Shown: positions 51,689 through 60,580, counted from the first letter of the stretch. The stretch is 64,000 nucleotides of DNA from Micromonospora qiuiae (GCF_016863555.1 NZ_BOPC01000023.1:79753-143752); one strand, 5' to 3'. Numbers and translations: made by a program. Notes: generated by a model from the sequence alone, not told the origin.

Positions 51689-52912
51689 ATGCGACTGCTC
51701 CTGATCGGTTACAACGATGGCGTGCTCGCGGCCCTGGACCGTGTGCAGCCGGCCATCAGCGTCGTCGTACTCGAGGAACAGGATCTCTGGGAGAGCAAGG
51801 GCCTCGCGACGAAGGCAAGTAGGCATCCCTGCCTTGCCGACGTCCTGTTCGGCCGGTATCAGCAGGACGACCAGTTCCTCGACATCGTCACGGGGCTGGA
51901 CGGCATCGACGCGGTCGCACCGGGTCTGGAGTACGCGGTGACGGCTGCTGCCCGCGCGGCCGACCTCCTCGCCTTGCCGGGGGCCGGAGGTGCTGCGGCG
52001 CAGATCCTCCGGGACAAGATCTCGCTTCGTCAGGTCACCTCGGCGGCGGGCATGCCGAGCCCGGCGTTCCGCGAGATCGGCTCGGCGGCCGACATCGCGG
52101 ACTTCGCCGGCGGACGCCCGTGCGTCGTGAAGCCGGCGAACCGGCAGGCGAGCCTCGGCGTGGTGCTGCTCGACGCCGGCGCCGACGTGGCTGCGGCCTG
52201 GCGTGAGTGCTCGCAGGCGGATGAAGGTAACCAGGTGGCGAAGCGGCCGATGACGTGGCGCTACCTGGTTGAGGATCGGCTGCACGGCCCGGAGTTCAGC
52301 ACGGAGTGCCTCGTCGCCGACGGACGGGTCGTGTTCGTCAACGTGACGGCAAAGAGAACCGCTGCCGGGCTGTACCCGGTCGAGTTGGGTCATGTCGTGC
52401 CCGCGTCCGCCGTCGACTGCGGTGATCTGGCGTCGTGGCGGCAGGCTGCGGAGCAGCTGGTGCGTGCCGTCGGCTTCGGCACCGGAATTCTACACGCGGA
52501 ATGGGTACGCGCCGCAGACAAGATCTTTCTCATCGAGTGCGCCGGTCGGCCGCCCGGCGACAAGATTCTGGATCTGATCGACCTCGCCTACGGCACCAAC
52601 CTCACCGAGCTGTGGGTCTGGTTGCTGGCCGGCCGGGAGATACGGCCTCCCGCCGATCCGGCCGGTGCGGCGGCAATCCGTTTCGTCACGGCGGAACCCG
52701 GTCTGATCGGCACCATCGAGGGAGTGGCTTCGGCGCAGAACGAACCGGGGGTACGACGGGTCGATCTGCTGCGCCGCCCGGGTGATCGGCTGTCCGATCT
52801 ACGGTCCTCGTGGGACCGGGTTGGTTCGGTGATCGCCACCGGCGGAACGCCGGAGGAGGCCGAGGAGCGTGCCCGCACGGCAGCCGGCAGGGTGCAGGTG
52901 CTTCCTGCGTAG
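51689..52912 (+). CDS. ATP-grasp ligase 1 of the candidate peptide cluster
   Basis: ATP-grasp carboxylate-amine ligase of 407 residues. The central ATP-binding Lys is in CVVKPANRQASLGVVLL (about residue 148), the preceding helix RDKISLRQVTSAAGMPSPAF is typical, and the metal-binding end is HAEWVRAADKIFLIECAGRPPGDK (Glu and Arg about 285-292, given by key positions). It would form an acyl phosphate and join it to an amine, as in carnosine synthase or bacilysin ligase relatives. Substrates unknown. It starts 2 bp after the MFS stop, so it is co-transcribed. Confidence 0.87.
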   Translation: MRLLLIGYNDGVLAALDRVQPAISVVVLEEQDLWESKGLATKASRHPCLADVLFGRYQQDDQFLDIVTGLDGIDAVAPGLEYAVTAAARAADLLALPGAGGAAAQILRDKISLRQVTSAAGMPSPAFREIGSAADIADFAGGRPCVVKPANRQASLGVVLLDAGADVAAAWRECSQADEGNQVAKRPMTWRYLVEDRLHGPEFSTECLVADGRVVFVNVTAKRTAAGLYPVELGHVVPASAVDCGDLASWRQAAEQLVRAVGFGTGILHAEWVRAADKIFLIECAGRPPGDKILDLIDLAYGTNLTELWVWLLAGREIRPPADPAGAAAIRFVTAEPGLIGTIEGVASAQNEPGVRRVDLLRRPGDRLSDLRSSWDRVGSVIATGGTPEEAEERARTAAGRVQVLPA

Positions 52913-53201
52913 TACTCCGGTAGCCGGTGGTCGAATCCGTCGGTGGTGGCGGGCAGACCGGCCACGGCCCGGTGCGCGAACCGCACCATCGCCCGAGTTA
53001 ATTGTTTATCGCAATTATGACAGTCTACAACAGACATACGGTACGGCGGCCATCCAGGTGAGCGAGTAGCATCAGCATCCGCAGCGACCTGATCGGCACC
53101 ACTTCGGTGCCGATCAGGTCGACGAACTGCGCCAACTTCCCGATCGGGCAATTGCGGCTGGAGCGCCAGCCAGATCAGCTGTTGAGACCTGGGGGACTCG
53201 G
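52913..53201 (+). promoter_or_regulatory. AT-rich control region with operator-like repeat and hairpin
   Basis: A local AT-rich patch near 52996-53045 contains TAATTG and CAATTA (inverted repeat 52999-53017). Downstream is a perfect 16-bp hairpin, arms CGACCTGATCGGCACC and GGTGCCGATCAGGTCG (53085-53121, five-base loop ACTTC). The hairpin may end the MFS/ligase transcript or act as an attenuator before the next gene. GGGGGA near 53191 probably serves the GTG at 53202. Confidence 0.5.
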
Positions 53202-54956
53202 GTGGGGATTTTGCGTGCCGAGGGCTTTTCGGCATTGGTTGAAGGGGTTGCACGAAGCAGTTCCCGATGTGCCCGGGTGGCCGAGGCCGCCCGGTACGCC
53301 GCGTCGCTCGGGCAACGGATTCCGGTCCCGATCGGGCTGGCCGCGCTGACTCGCCCCGAGGAGCACCTGCTAGCGGTGGCGGAAACAGCCGGGGCCATGC
53401 TCGCCGCGTACCGGGAGGACGTGGACCGGCTTGTGCTGACCCGTACCGGACGTCTGCGGATGCTTTCCGCCGGGCAGCAGACGCCAGACGACGTGCACCT
53501 TCTCGGCTCGGTCGACTGGCTGACCGGCCGGCCAGCCGAGTTGAGCGCGCAACTGGCCGCACTGGCGCAGCGGGACGCTGCCGAGGCGGAGGCGATCAGA
53601 TCCTGGCTGGCCGCGCTGCCCATCGAGCGGGTCGCCGCCATGATTGAACAGGTCCGCTTCTCGCTGCAGCACATGGCCCCGGTGCTGCTGTACACCGGGG
53701 ACGGCTGTTACACCAACCTCGGCAAGGGAAGCAACCTGGTGGGCAAGTCGTTACGGTTCGATTCGCCCCGCTGTCTGCTCAATGCGCTGTCGGCCACCCC
53801 GGTGAGTCAGTGGACCGCGCAGGACGCCTGCTTCCTGGCCTGTTTGCACGCTCTCATCACCTCAGGCCCACCGGTGCGGGCAGAGGAGTTCAGCGGGACG
53901 CAGTTGCGTCCGGACCGGCTCACGACATTCCTGCGGCAGCGGATCGCCAGCTACGGTGCCAGCGAGCCGGACGTGGCGGGCCTTCCCAACGGGGAGCGGT
54001 TGTCCGTGCTGGCGCGGGCGAGCGCGGCCGGGCGGGCGGCGGCACTGGCGGCGGGCATCCGGCCGTACCGGGTGATCCAGGGCCTGAACCTGAACAAGCA
54101 GGAGCATCTGACCGACAGGCCCATCACGCTCGCGGACGTTCCGCCGGCGGTGGTGAAGACGTTCGCCGTCCTTCTCCGTTGTCCCATCCCGGCCGACTTC
54201 GCAACCGTGCGGACCGCATGCGCGCAGAGAATGGCGGACCTGCACCAGCCCGGCGCGAACGGGTTCACCAGCTATTTCGAACAGGTGCTGCACGAACTGG
54301 TGCAAGTGGCCACCGACGTCACCGCATCGGATGTCGGCATGTCCCGCGGGCCGCGGTGGGTGGGTGAATTGATTCGGGCGGTACGCGAGCACCGCATGGA
54401 CCCGGTGGCGTGGACGACGAACGCTTTCTACTGCTGCGTCACACCCAGTCAGACATTCATCGAGCTGTTCACCGACGTGCCGGAGCAACTGCCGCAGGTC
54501 CTTCGGGCGATCAGCGCCCGAATGCGGTACAACGGGTGGCACTACCTGCCGCACACCGTCGGGGTGCACCAGCGCAGCGGTGACCGTGACTGGTTCTTCG
54601 CGCCGACCATGGCCGACGTCACCGACTGGTCCGATCAGCATCACACTGGGCATGTCGCCAACAGCGTCCGGTACGCCATCCGCGTGCCGTTCGGCGTCGT
54701 GGTCGACGGCTGCGACCGTCCCGGCATGCACGACTTCCGCCTCATGCGCGCGGCCGGGGAGCCGTACACTCTGTCCGACCTGCGCGCTGCCATGGCCATC
54801 GGCGAGCTGCTGCGCTGCCTGTACCAGGCGCACGTGGACCGGCTGGCGCAACCGGGCGCCCCCGCAGCCCTGGATATCGTCGATTTCGACAACCAGTGGT
54901 ATCAAGCCCGATACGGTCACGCCCGCGTGGCCACGAAGGAACGAGCACATGTCTGA
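53202..54956 (+). CDS. 584-residue protein of unknown family in the ATP-grasp cluster
   Basis: I do not recognise this protein. It is 584 residues, soluble, with consistent high GC3, so it is a real gene. Features visible are an Ala-rich helical N-terminal third; LLYTGDGCYTNLGKGSNLVG near residue 165; a Cys-containing NAFYCCVTPSQTFIELF near 405; and a His-rich C-terminal part (NGWHYLPHTVGVHQRSGDRD, DWSDQHHTGHVANSVRYAI and DGCDRPGMHDFRLMR) that could bind metal. Its last 8 bp overlap ATP-grasp ligase 2, so it is co-translated with it. It may make or tailor an unusual amino acid, or be a new type of ligase or cyclase; this is speculation. Confidence 0.8.
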   Translation: MGILRAEGFSALVEGVARSSSRCARVAEAARYAASLGQRIPVPIGLAALTRPEEHLLAVAETAGAMLAAYREDVDRLVLTRTGRLRMLSAGQQTPDDVHLLGSVDWLTGRPAELSAQLAALAQRDAAEAEAIRSWLAALPIERVAAMIEQVRFSLQHMAPVLLYTGDGCYTNLGKGSNLVGKSLRFDSPRCLLNALSATPVSQWTAQDACFLACLHALITSGPPVRAEEFSGTQLRPDRLTTFLRQRIASYGASEPDVAGLPNGERLSVLARASAAGRAAALAAGIRPYRVIQGLNLNKQEHLTDRPITLADVPPAVVKTFAVLLRCPIPADFATVRTACAQRMADLHQPGANGFTSYFEQVLHELVQVATDVTASDVGMSRGPRWVGELIRAVREHRMDPVAWTTNAFYCCVTPSQTFIELFTDVPEQLPQVLRAISARMRYNGWHYLPHTVGVHQRSGDRDWFFAPTMADVTDWSDQHHTGHVANSVRYAIRVPFGVVVDGCDRPGMHDFRLMRAAGEPYTLSDLRAAMAIGELLRCLYQAHVDRLAQPGAPAALDIVDFDNQWYQARYGHARVATKERAHV

Positions 54957-56202
54957 GCCCGTCGTCATCTTCCTCAACCTGCGCAGGACGCACCTGGAAC
55001 ACAGCGCCGCCATCGAGGCGGCTCACCGGCTCGGATACGGGGTCGCGTTGATCGCGGACACGGTGCCTGCCGGGTTGCCGGAGCGGATCGTGCGCGTGGT
55101 GCACCAGGTCGACACCTACGACCAGAGCGCGGTGGACGCCGCGGTCGAGGCCATCGTCGCCGCGTATTCCGTCGCCGGTGTGGTCACGTGGTCCGACCGC
55201 GACGTGGAGACCGTGAGCCGCATCGCCGAGCGGCTCGGGCTTGCCGCGCCCACAGTGGCGGCGGCCCGCATCGCGCGCAACAAGTATCTGATGCGTGAGG
55301 CGTTGGCCGGACATCCCGACACGATTCCGCGGTTCACCCGGATCACCACATGGGAGGAGCTCGTCAAGGCCGTCGACGACATCGGTTTCCCGGCTGTCCT
55401 GAAGCCCACGTCCGGTTCGGGCAGCAAGGGCATCTTCGTGCTGCGGGACAAGGAGCAGCTGCGTGCAGCGTTCGACGAGCTGATGCACTACACCCGGCCC
55501 GAGGTCGACCGCGTGTTCCTGGACAACCCGAACGAACTGATCCTGGAGGAGTTCCTCACCGGCACCGAACACAGCGTAGAGGGCTTCGTGAGTCAGGGCG
55601 ACGTCATCATCGCCGGAATCACCGACAAGCAGACCACCGAGCCGTTCCGGCTGGAACTCGCGCACACCTTCCCCAGCATGCTGCCGGCCGACGTGTCGGC
55701 GCGGGTGCACGAGCTGACCAGAACGGTCATCACCGCGATCGGTCTGGACAACTGCACCTTCCACCTGGAGTGCATGGTGAGCCCGGACGGCCGAGCGAGA
55801 CTGGTGGAGATCGCGGCCCGGGTGGGCGGTGATTTCATCACCTCCCACCTCGTCGGCCTGGCGACCGGCAACCCGTTCGCGGAGAACGTCATCCGGGTGG
55901 CCACCGGTCAGCGCCCGGAGCTGGGCGGCGAGCAGCCGTTGTCCGCGGGCGTCCGCAAAATCATGGCGGACCGTTCCGGGGTGCTGGTCGGGCTCGACGG
56001 CCTCGCGGAGGCGTTGACGGTTCCCGGGGTCCGCCATGTGGTGGTTGAACGCCCGATGGGGGCGCTGGTGAAACTGCCGCCGGCGGATTACATGTCCAGC
56101 ACCATCGGGGCGGTGCTGGCGGTGGGCGATTGCGCGGACCGGGTTCACGACAGCCTGGTCAGGGCGGTGAACGCGGTCCGCGTCGGCATCAGCGAGGCTT
56201 GA
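54949..56202 (+). CDS. ATP-grasp ligase 2
   Basis: ATP-grasp protein of 417 residues. RNKYLMREALAGHPDTIPRF precedes the ATP-binding PAVLKPTSGSGSKGIFVLRD, and EEFLTGTEHSVEGFVSQGDV and LVEIAARVGGDFITSHLVGL complete the site with the metal-binding Glu and Arg. It resembles dipeptide ligases such as BacD and carnosine synthase relatives. ATG 54949 lies inside the end of the previous gene. The next ligase starts 2 bp after its stop. Confidence 0.9.
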   Translation: MSEPVVIFLNLRRTHLEHSAAIEAAHRLGYGVALIADTVPAGLPERIVRVVHQVDTYDQSAVDAAVEAIVAAYSVAGVVTWSDRDVETVSRIAERLGLAAPTVAAARIARNKYLMREALAGHPDTIPRFTRITTWEELVKAVDDIGFPAVLKPTSGSGSKGIFVLRDKEQLRAAFDELMHYTRPEVDRVFLDNPNELILEEFLTGTEHSVEGFVSQGDVIIAGITDKQTTEPFRLELAHTFPSMLPADVSARVHELTRTVITAIGLDNCTFHLECMVSPDGRARLVEIAARVGGDFITSHLVGLATGNPFAENVIRVATGQRPELGGEQPLSAGVRKIMADRSGVLVGLDGLAEALTVPGVRHVVVERPMGALVKLPPADYMSSTIGAVLAVGDCADRVHDSLVRAVNAVRVGISEA

Positions 56203-56204
56203 TC

Positions 56205-57425
56205 GTGTCCCGGTCCACCGTCCTGGTGCTGGGCTGCGCGTCGACCACCCCACACGGGCGTGATCAGATGCGCAGGCTCAGCGCGCAGGCCAGAGGCCGC
56301 GGGGTGCGGCTCGTCGGTGCCGACACGCCGGCCAACCTGCGGGCGTTCGCGCCGAAGCTGGTTGACGACGTCGTCGCGTTTCCCGTGCACGACGCCGGTG
56401 CCGCCCGATCCTGGGCGGCCACCTACCGGGAGCGCATCGACGCGGTCATGACCTTTCGGGAAATGTGCGTCGAGTCGGTCGCGGCGATCGCCGACGAGCG
56501 CAAGCTCGCCGGCAACCGCCCGGACGCGGTACGCACGATCCGCACGAAGGATCTGTGCCGGCAGGCGCTGCGGGCAGCCGGTTTCCGCCAACCGGCCTGC
56601 GCCGTGGTGACCGACGAGCCCTCGGCGCGGCATTTCCTGGCCACGACGGCACCCGGTCCGTGGATCGTGAAACCGCGCGACGGGATGGGCAGCGTGGGCG
56701 TGTCCCTCGTCGCGGATTCGGCCGAGCTGGCCCGAGCGATCGCGAGGCTCAACCCCGGCGCACCTTTCCTCATCGAAACGTTCGTCGCGGGGCCGGAGTT
56801 CTCCGCCGAAGGCGTGGTGTGCGACCAGGCGCCGGTCGTGCTGTCACTGACGGCCAAGAGCACGGGCGCCGGCTTCGTCGAGACGGGTCACCGCGTTCCG
56901 GCGCAGTTGGACGCCGCCACGGCGACGTTGGCGCGGCAGGAGGTGGAGCGTGCCCTCAGGACCGTCGGCATCACCCATGGAATCTTCCACGTCGAGTTCT
57001 GGTTGGACGGCCCGAACGTGGTGTTGGGCGAGATCCACGCCCGGCCCGGCGGTGACTTCATCCACGCGATGGTCGAGCATGTGCATCCCGATCTCGAACT
57101 TTACGGGGCGTTGATCGACGATCTGCTGGACGTGGCTGTCCCGCCGTTGCCGGCAGCGAGCCGGGCGGCTGGTGCCGAGTTCCTCGTCCTGCCCGCCGGG
57201 CGGGTACGCCGGGTACAGGGCTGGGCGGAGCTGTACGAGGATCACGCCGTACTCGCCGCCGATCTCCCCCTGCGGGCGGGAGATCTGATCCGGCCGGTGC
57301 ACGAGTCCGCGGACAGGCACGGCGTGCTGGTGCTCGGCGCCGCCGACCCGGCCGAATTGGAGACGGCGTTCCAGCGGCTCCGGAAGATGATCCAGATCGA
57401 GGTCGAGCCAGTCGGCGCGGCATAG
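56205..57425 (+). CDS. ATP-grasp ligase 3
   Basis: ATP-grasp protein of 406 residues with RTKDLCRQALRAAGFRQPAC, PWIVKPRDGMGSVGVSLV, FLIETFVAGPEFSAEGVV and the metal-binding EIHARPGGDFIHAMVEHVHP. It is only distantly similar to ligases 1 and 2, so the three probably act on different substrates in sequence. GTG 56205 is preferred over an upstream start at 56130 because it directly follows the previous stop and begins the beta-strand STVLVLGCAS. Last gene of the cluster; a terminator follows. Confidence 0.9.
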   Translation: MSRSTVLVLGCASTTPHGRDQMRRLSAQARGRGVRLVGADTPANLRAFAPKLVDDVVAFPVHDAGAARSWAATYRERIDAVMTFREMCVESVAAIADERKLAGNRPDAVRTIRTKDLCRQALRAAGFRQPACAVVTDEPSARHFLATTAPGPWIVKPRDGMGSVGVSLVADSAELARAIARLNPGAPFLIETFVAGPEFSAEGVVCDQAPVVLSLTAKSTGAGFVETGHRVPAQLDAATATLARQEVERALRTVGITHGIFHVEFWLDGPNVVLGEIHARPGGDFIHAMVEHVHPDLELYGALIDDLLDVAVPPLPAASRAAGAEFLVLPAGRVRRVQGWAELYEDHAVLAADLPLRAGDLIRPVHESADRHGVLVLGAADPAELETAFQRLRKMIQIEVEPVGAA

Positions 57426-57450
57426 AACTCTTGGTTGAGGTCGAGGAGCC

Positions 57451-57482
57451 AGCCGGGCGGGTCGGTTCGCGCCCGCCCGGCT
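57451..57482 (+). terminator. Stem-loop terminator of the ATP-grasp cluster
   Basis: Perfect 11-bp arms AGCCGGGCGGG and CCCGCCCGGCT with a 10-base loop, 25 bp after the last ligase gene. Confidence 0.85.
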
Positions 57483-57699
57483 ACGTCCACGCTAGCCCTC
57501 GCCCAACACGGTGAACGTGAATCCGGCGCTGGGGCGGGCTCGAGAGCCTGGGTCATGCCCGCCGTGCCCCACCACCTGCGGGCCCTCGCCACTCCGGCGC
57601 AGGCGTCCCGTCCTGATCAACGGTTGTGCCGAGGAAACCACGGACTGCAAGGGGCCGCGGGAACCGCTGGACGTCCTCATGATCGGTCTCCTCTTCGGG

Positions 57700-58671
57700 T
57701 CAGTCGGGCGTGGACTCTGCTCGCGAGGTTAGGAGGTTTCGACCTCTGATTCGATTGAGTTTGTCGGGGTTGGTGACGGAGTAGACGCCGGTTGCTCGCC
57801 GGTGGTCAGGGGTGAGATCGAGGACCAGGACGGCGATTGGTGAGCCGCTGTCGAAGAGCACCGCGGACGGGTCTCCGTTGACGCGGCGGTAACCGATGTC
57901 GAGGCCGTGAGCGTTGGCGGCGACCGCGAGCAGGGTCTGGGCGACGGCATTGCGTCCGCGGATGGGCTGCAGGCTGGTGGCCGGGCCTTTGCCGCCGCCG
58001 TCGGTCCACAGGGTCACATCCGGCGCCAGTACCTTGAGGAGGGCTTGCAGGTCGCCGCCGAGGGCGGCGGACAGGAACCGTTCGGTGACCTCGCGCCGCA
58101 CCTTGGGATCCGGCTCGTAGCGGGGACGTCGGGCGTGCACGTGTTCGCGGGCGCGGTGCGCGAGTTGGCGTACCGCGGCTGGGCTGCGGCCGAGCATGTC
58201 GGCGATCTCGGTGTGTGCGTAGCCGAACACCTCGTGCAGCACGAACACCGCGCGTTCCAGCGGGGTGAGGGTTTCCAGCACCACGAGCAGCGCCATCGAG
58301 GTCGAGTCGGCCCGTAGCGCCGGGTCGGCGGCATCGCCGGCGAGGTCAGTGTCGGCGAGCGGGGTGACCAGTGGCTCGGGGAGCCACTGGCCGATATAGG
58401 TCTCGCGGCGGCGGTCGATCTCGGTCCGCTTGGCGAGGGCCTGGTTCACCGCGATGCGCACCAGATAGCCGCGCGGGTTGTCGATCTGCCGCGCGTCCTG
58501 AGCCCGGGTACGGGTGGTCCAGGACAGCCAGGTCTCCTGGAGCACGTCCTCGGTGTCGGCGACGCTGCCGAGCATGTTGTACACGACCGAGAACAGCAGC
58601 TCCCGGTGCCCGACAAAGACGTCCGTCGCGTGGTCGGCCGCCTCGCTCGGGCTGGCTTGCCTTTCGGCCAC
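57700..58671 (-). CDS. sigJ: ECF41-type sigma factor (SigJ-like) with C-terminal SnoaL-like domain
   Basis: Sigma factor of 323 residues. Region 2 is about residues 18-85 (ELLFSVVYNMLGSVADTEDVLQETW, given by its key DxED and W) and region 4 about 130-185 (VLHEVFGYAHTEIADMLGRSPAAVRQL). The C-terminal NTF2/SnoaL-like domain includes the ECF41 DGGGK motif (about residue 230), which controls sigma activity in this family. No anti-sigma factor is needed. GTG 58671 follows an AGGAGGAGAGGAG stretch. It is divergent from an amidohydrolase whose leader carries an ECF41-type -35 box. Confidence 0.93.
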   Translation of the reverse strand: MAERQASPSEAADHATDVFVGHRELLFSVVYNMLGSVADTEDVLQETWLSWTTRTRAQDARQIDNPRGYLVRIAVNQALAKRTEIDRRRETYIGQWLPEPLVTPLADTDLAGDAADPALRADSTSMALLVVLETLTPLERAVFVLHEVFGYAHTEIADMLGRSPAAVRQLAHRAREHVHARRPRYEPDPKVRREVTERFLSAALGGDLQALLKVLAPDVTLWTDGGGKGPATSLQPIRGRNAVAQTLLAVAANAHGLDIGYRRVNGDPSAVLFDSGSPIAVLVLDLTPDHRRATGVYSVTNPDKLNRIRGRNLLTSRAESTPD

Positions 58672-58776
58672 GATGGCTCCTCTCCTCCTGGTTGCTACCC
58701 CACAGAGGTGCATCGCCACCCGGGTGTGACGTGGCCGCCCGCAGATGTGATCCACCTCTCCGGGACCGGCTCCAGG

Positions 58777-58802
58777 TGTCACATTCTCGGTCCAGGCCCG
58801 CC
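58777..58802 (+). promoter_or_regulatory. Candidate ECF41 promoter of the amidohydrolase gene
   Basis: TGTCACA (58777-58783) matches the ECF41 -35 consensus exactly. CGCC at 58799-58802, 15 bp later, differs by one base from the expected CGTC, whose usual spacing is 16. Confidence 0.5.
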
Positions 58803-58864
58803 TCTTGGGTCGCGTACGCCGAGGCATTCCGCCTCGGCACGCTACGCAGCGCCAGGAGGACTTG

Positions 58865-60004
58865 ATGCGTACCCTGATCACGAATGTGCGGGTCTTCGAC
58901 GGTGAGCGGACCAGGTCCCGCGCCGACGTCCTGGTCGACGGTGACCGGATCGCCGAACCGGACGGCAGCCCGGTCGACGTCGAGGTGGACGGAGCGGGCA
59001 AGACGCTGCTTCCTGGCTTGATCGACGCGCACACCCACACCTTCGACGGCAGCCTCGCCGAGGCGTTGGCCTTCGGCGTCACCACCGAGCTGGACATGTT
59101 CTGCCTGCCCGGCAACCTGGCCCGGCAACGGGAGTTGGCCGCCGGCCGCGACGATGTGGCGGACCTGCGTAGTTCCGGGATGCTGGCCACCGCCCCGGGC
59201 GGGCACCCGAGCCAGGTGATGGCCGGGTTGGACGCATCGACGCTGGATGGGTTCGGCGACGCCGTCGGGGCGTTCGACACAATCGCCGACCCGAGCCAGG
59301 CCGCACGGTTCGTCGAAGCGCGACTGGCCGAGGGAATCGACTACCTGAAGATCGTTATTGACGACGGCGCCGTGCACGGCGCACGGCTGCCGGTGCTGAC
59401 GCCCGAGATCGTGGCCGCGCTGGTGGAGGCCGCGCACGCCGCAGGGCTGATGAGCATCGCCCACGCGGTCACCACACGGGAGGTCACGATCGCCCTCGAT
59501 GCCGGTATCGACGGCCTGGCTCACGTGTACGCCGACGCCGACGCGGGCGATCCGGTCGGATCCGAACTCGCGGACAGGATCGCCGCGCAGGGCGTGTTCG
59601 TGGTCACCACTCTGGCGTATTTCGAAGCGATCAGCGGACAGGCGGGAGCGGCGGACCATGCGCGTCCCGGCAGTGCCGACAACTCCGTCCACGCGGCGCG
59701 CGCGCTGCACCGGGCCGGCGTGCCGCTGCTGGCCGGCACCGACGCCAACCCGTTCGCCCCGATACACGGCGCGGCCATGCATCGCGAGCTCGCGTTGCTC
59801 ACCGAGGCCGGTCTGAGCGCTGAGGAGGCGCTCGCCGCGGCCACCAGCGGGCCGGCCCGCCACTTCGGGCTGACCGACCGTGGCCGCATCGCTGGCGGGC
59901 TGCGTGCCGATCTTGTCCTCGTTGAGGGTGATCCCACCCGGGACATCACCGCCACCAGCGACATCGTCGACGTCTGGCGCCGCGGCGTCCGCCAGCCGCG
60001 ATAG
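58865..60004 (+). CDS. Amidohydrolase family protein
   Basis: Metal-dependent hydrolase of 379 residues, imidazolonepropionase/prolidase type. The binuclear site is visible as IDAHTHTF (about residue 56), IAHAVT (about 199), GLAHVYAD (about 219) and the terminal Asp in LAGTDANPFAP (about 298). The metal-bridging Lys position is in YLKIVIDDG (about 160). Substrate unknown. ATG 58865 follows AGGAGG. It is the likely target of the divergent ECF41 sigma factor. Confidence 0.9.
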   Translation: MRTLITNVRVFDGERTRSRADVLVDGDRIAEPDGSPVDVEVDGAGKTLLPGLIDAHTHTFDGSLAEALAFGVTTELDMFCLPGNLARQRELAAGRDDVADLRSSGMLATAPGGHPSQVMAGLDASTLDGFGDAVGAFDTIADPSQAARFVEARLAEGIDYLKIVIDDGAVHGARLPVLTPEIVAALVEAAHAAGLMSIAHAVTTREVTIALDAGIDGLAHVYADADAGDPVGSELADRIAAQGVFVVTTLAYFEAISGQAGAADHARPGSADNSVHAARALHRAGVPLLAGTDANPFAPIHGAAMHRELALLTEAGLSAEEALAAATSGPARHFGLTDRGRIAGGLRADLVLVEGDPTRDITATSDIVDVWRRGVRQPR

Positions 60005-60126
60005 CCGCTCACGGAGCGAAGGACGCACATCATGACGTGGACGCGTTGGCCTTGTCGCGGGCCGCCCGCGCACGGATCTGGCCGGTCTCCTGAATCGAGT
60101 TGACTTTGGTGGGGGTGGACGTGCTG

Positions 60127-60170
60127 AAGCCCTCCCAGACGGACTGTCAGCGTCCGCTCCGGGAGGGCTT
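60127..60170. terminator. Stem-loop terminator between convergent genes
   Basis: Perfect 10-bp arms AAGCCCTCCC and GGGAGGGCTT with a further GGAC/GTCC pairing inside. It lies between the amidohydrolase and the minus-strand gene ending at 60188. Confidence 0.8.
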
Positions 60171-60187
60171 GCCAGCGGAGGTAGTGG

Positions 60188-60580
60188 TCAGGTGATGATG
60201 GAGCCGGGGGAGTAGAACGTTCCTCTGAGCGGAGGAGAGCCGCCCTTCCACGTCACCGTGGCCGCCATCACACTTTGGACGTGGCCGGAAACTCCGTTAA
60301 AGGGCACGCGGTGACTGCAGGTCGTAGATGCGCCAAGAGCCACCGGGCAGGTGTTCACCGGGGCGAGGATGACGCCGTGCTGGGCAATGCCGATCTGCAT
60401 GAAGATGGCGTCGGTCTCGGTCGCCAACTGGCCGTCGTCGGTCCACCGGCAAGCAACGGCCCAGGTGGAACACCTGACGAGCCGTTCGGGCGCTGGCGCG
60501 AGGCGGGAAACGAGCCGAACGTAGGCAACCATCCCGACGGTCCTCACCAAGGTCTGGGGCACCACGACCGCTGCGGCCAT
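60188..60580 (-). CDS. Small hypothetical protein, probably exported or a remnant
   Basis: Frame of 130 residues with four cysteines (CSTWAVACRW and TCPVALGASTTCSHRV) and a C-terminal beta-rich tail ending RGTFYSPGSIIT. The tail looks like a secreted, disulfide-bonded domain. The N-terminal 30 residues are hydrophobic but lack a clean signal peptidase site, so the gene may have lost its true 5' end. It lies 46 bp after the TetR gene on the same strand. Function unknown. Confidence 0.55.
   Translation of the reverse strand: MAAAVVVPQTLVRTVGMVAYVRLVSRLAPAPERLVRCSTWAVACRWTDDGQLATETDAIFMQIGIAQHGVILAPVNTCPVALGASTTCSHRVPFNGVSGHVQSVMAATVTWKGGSPPLRGTFYSPGSIIT

Noticed and set aside
52869..53069. A 66-codon frame overlapping the end of ATP-grasp ligase 1, considered as a precursor peptide
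   Set aside because: Most of it is out of frame with the ligase gene, its third positions are not GC-rich, and no ribosome site or leader/core pattern supports it.
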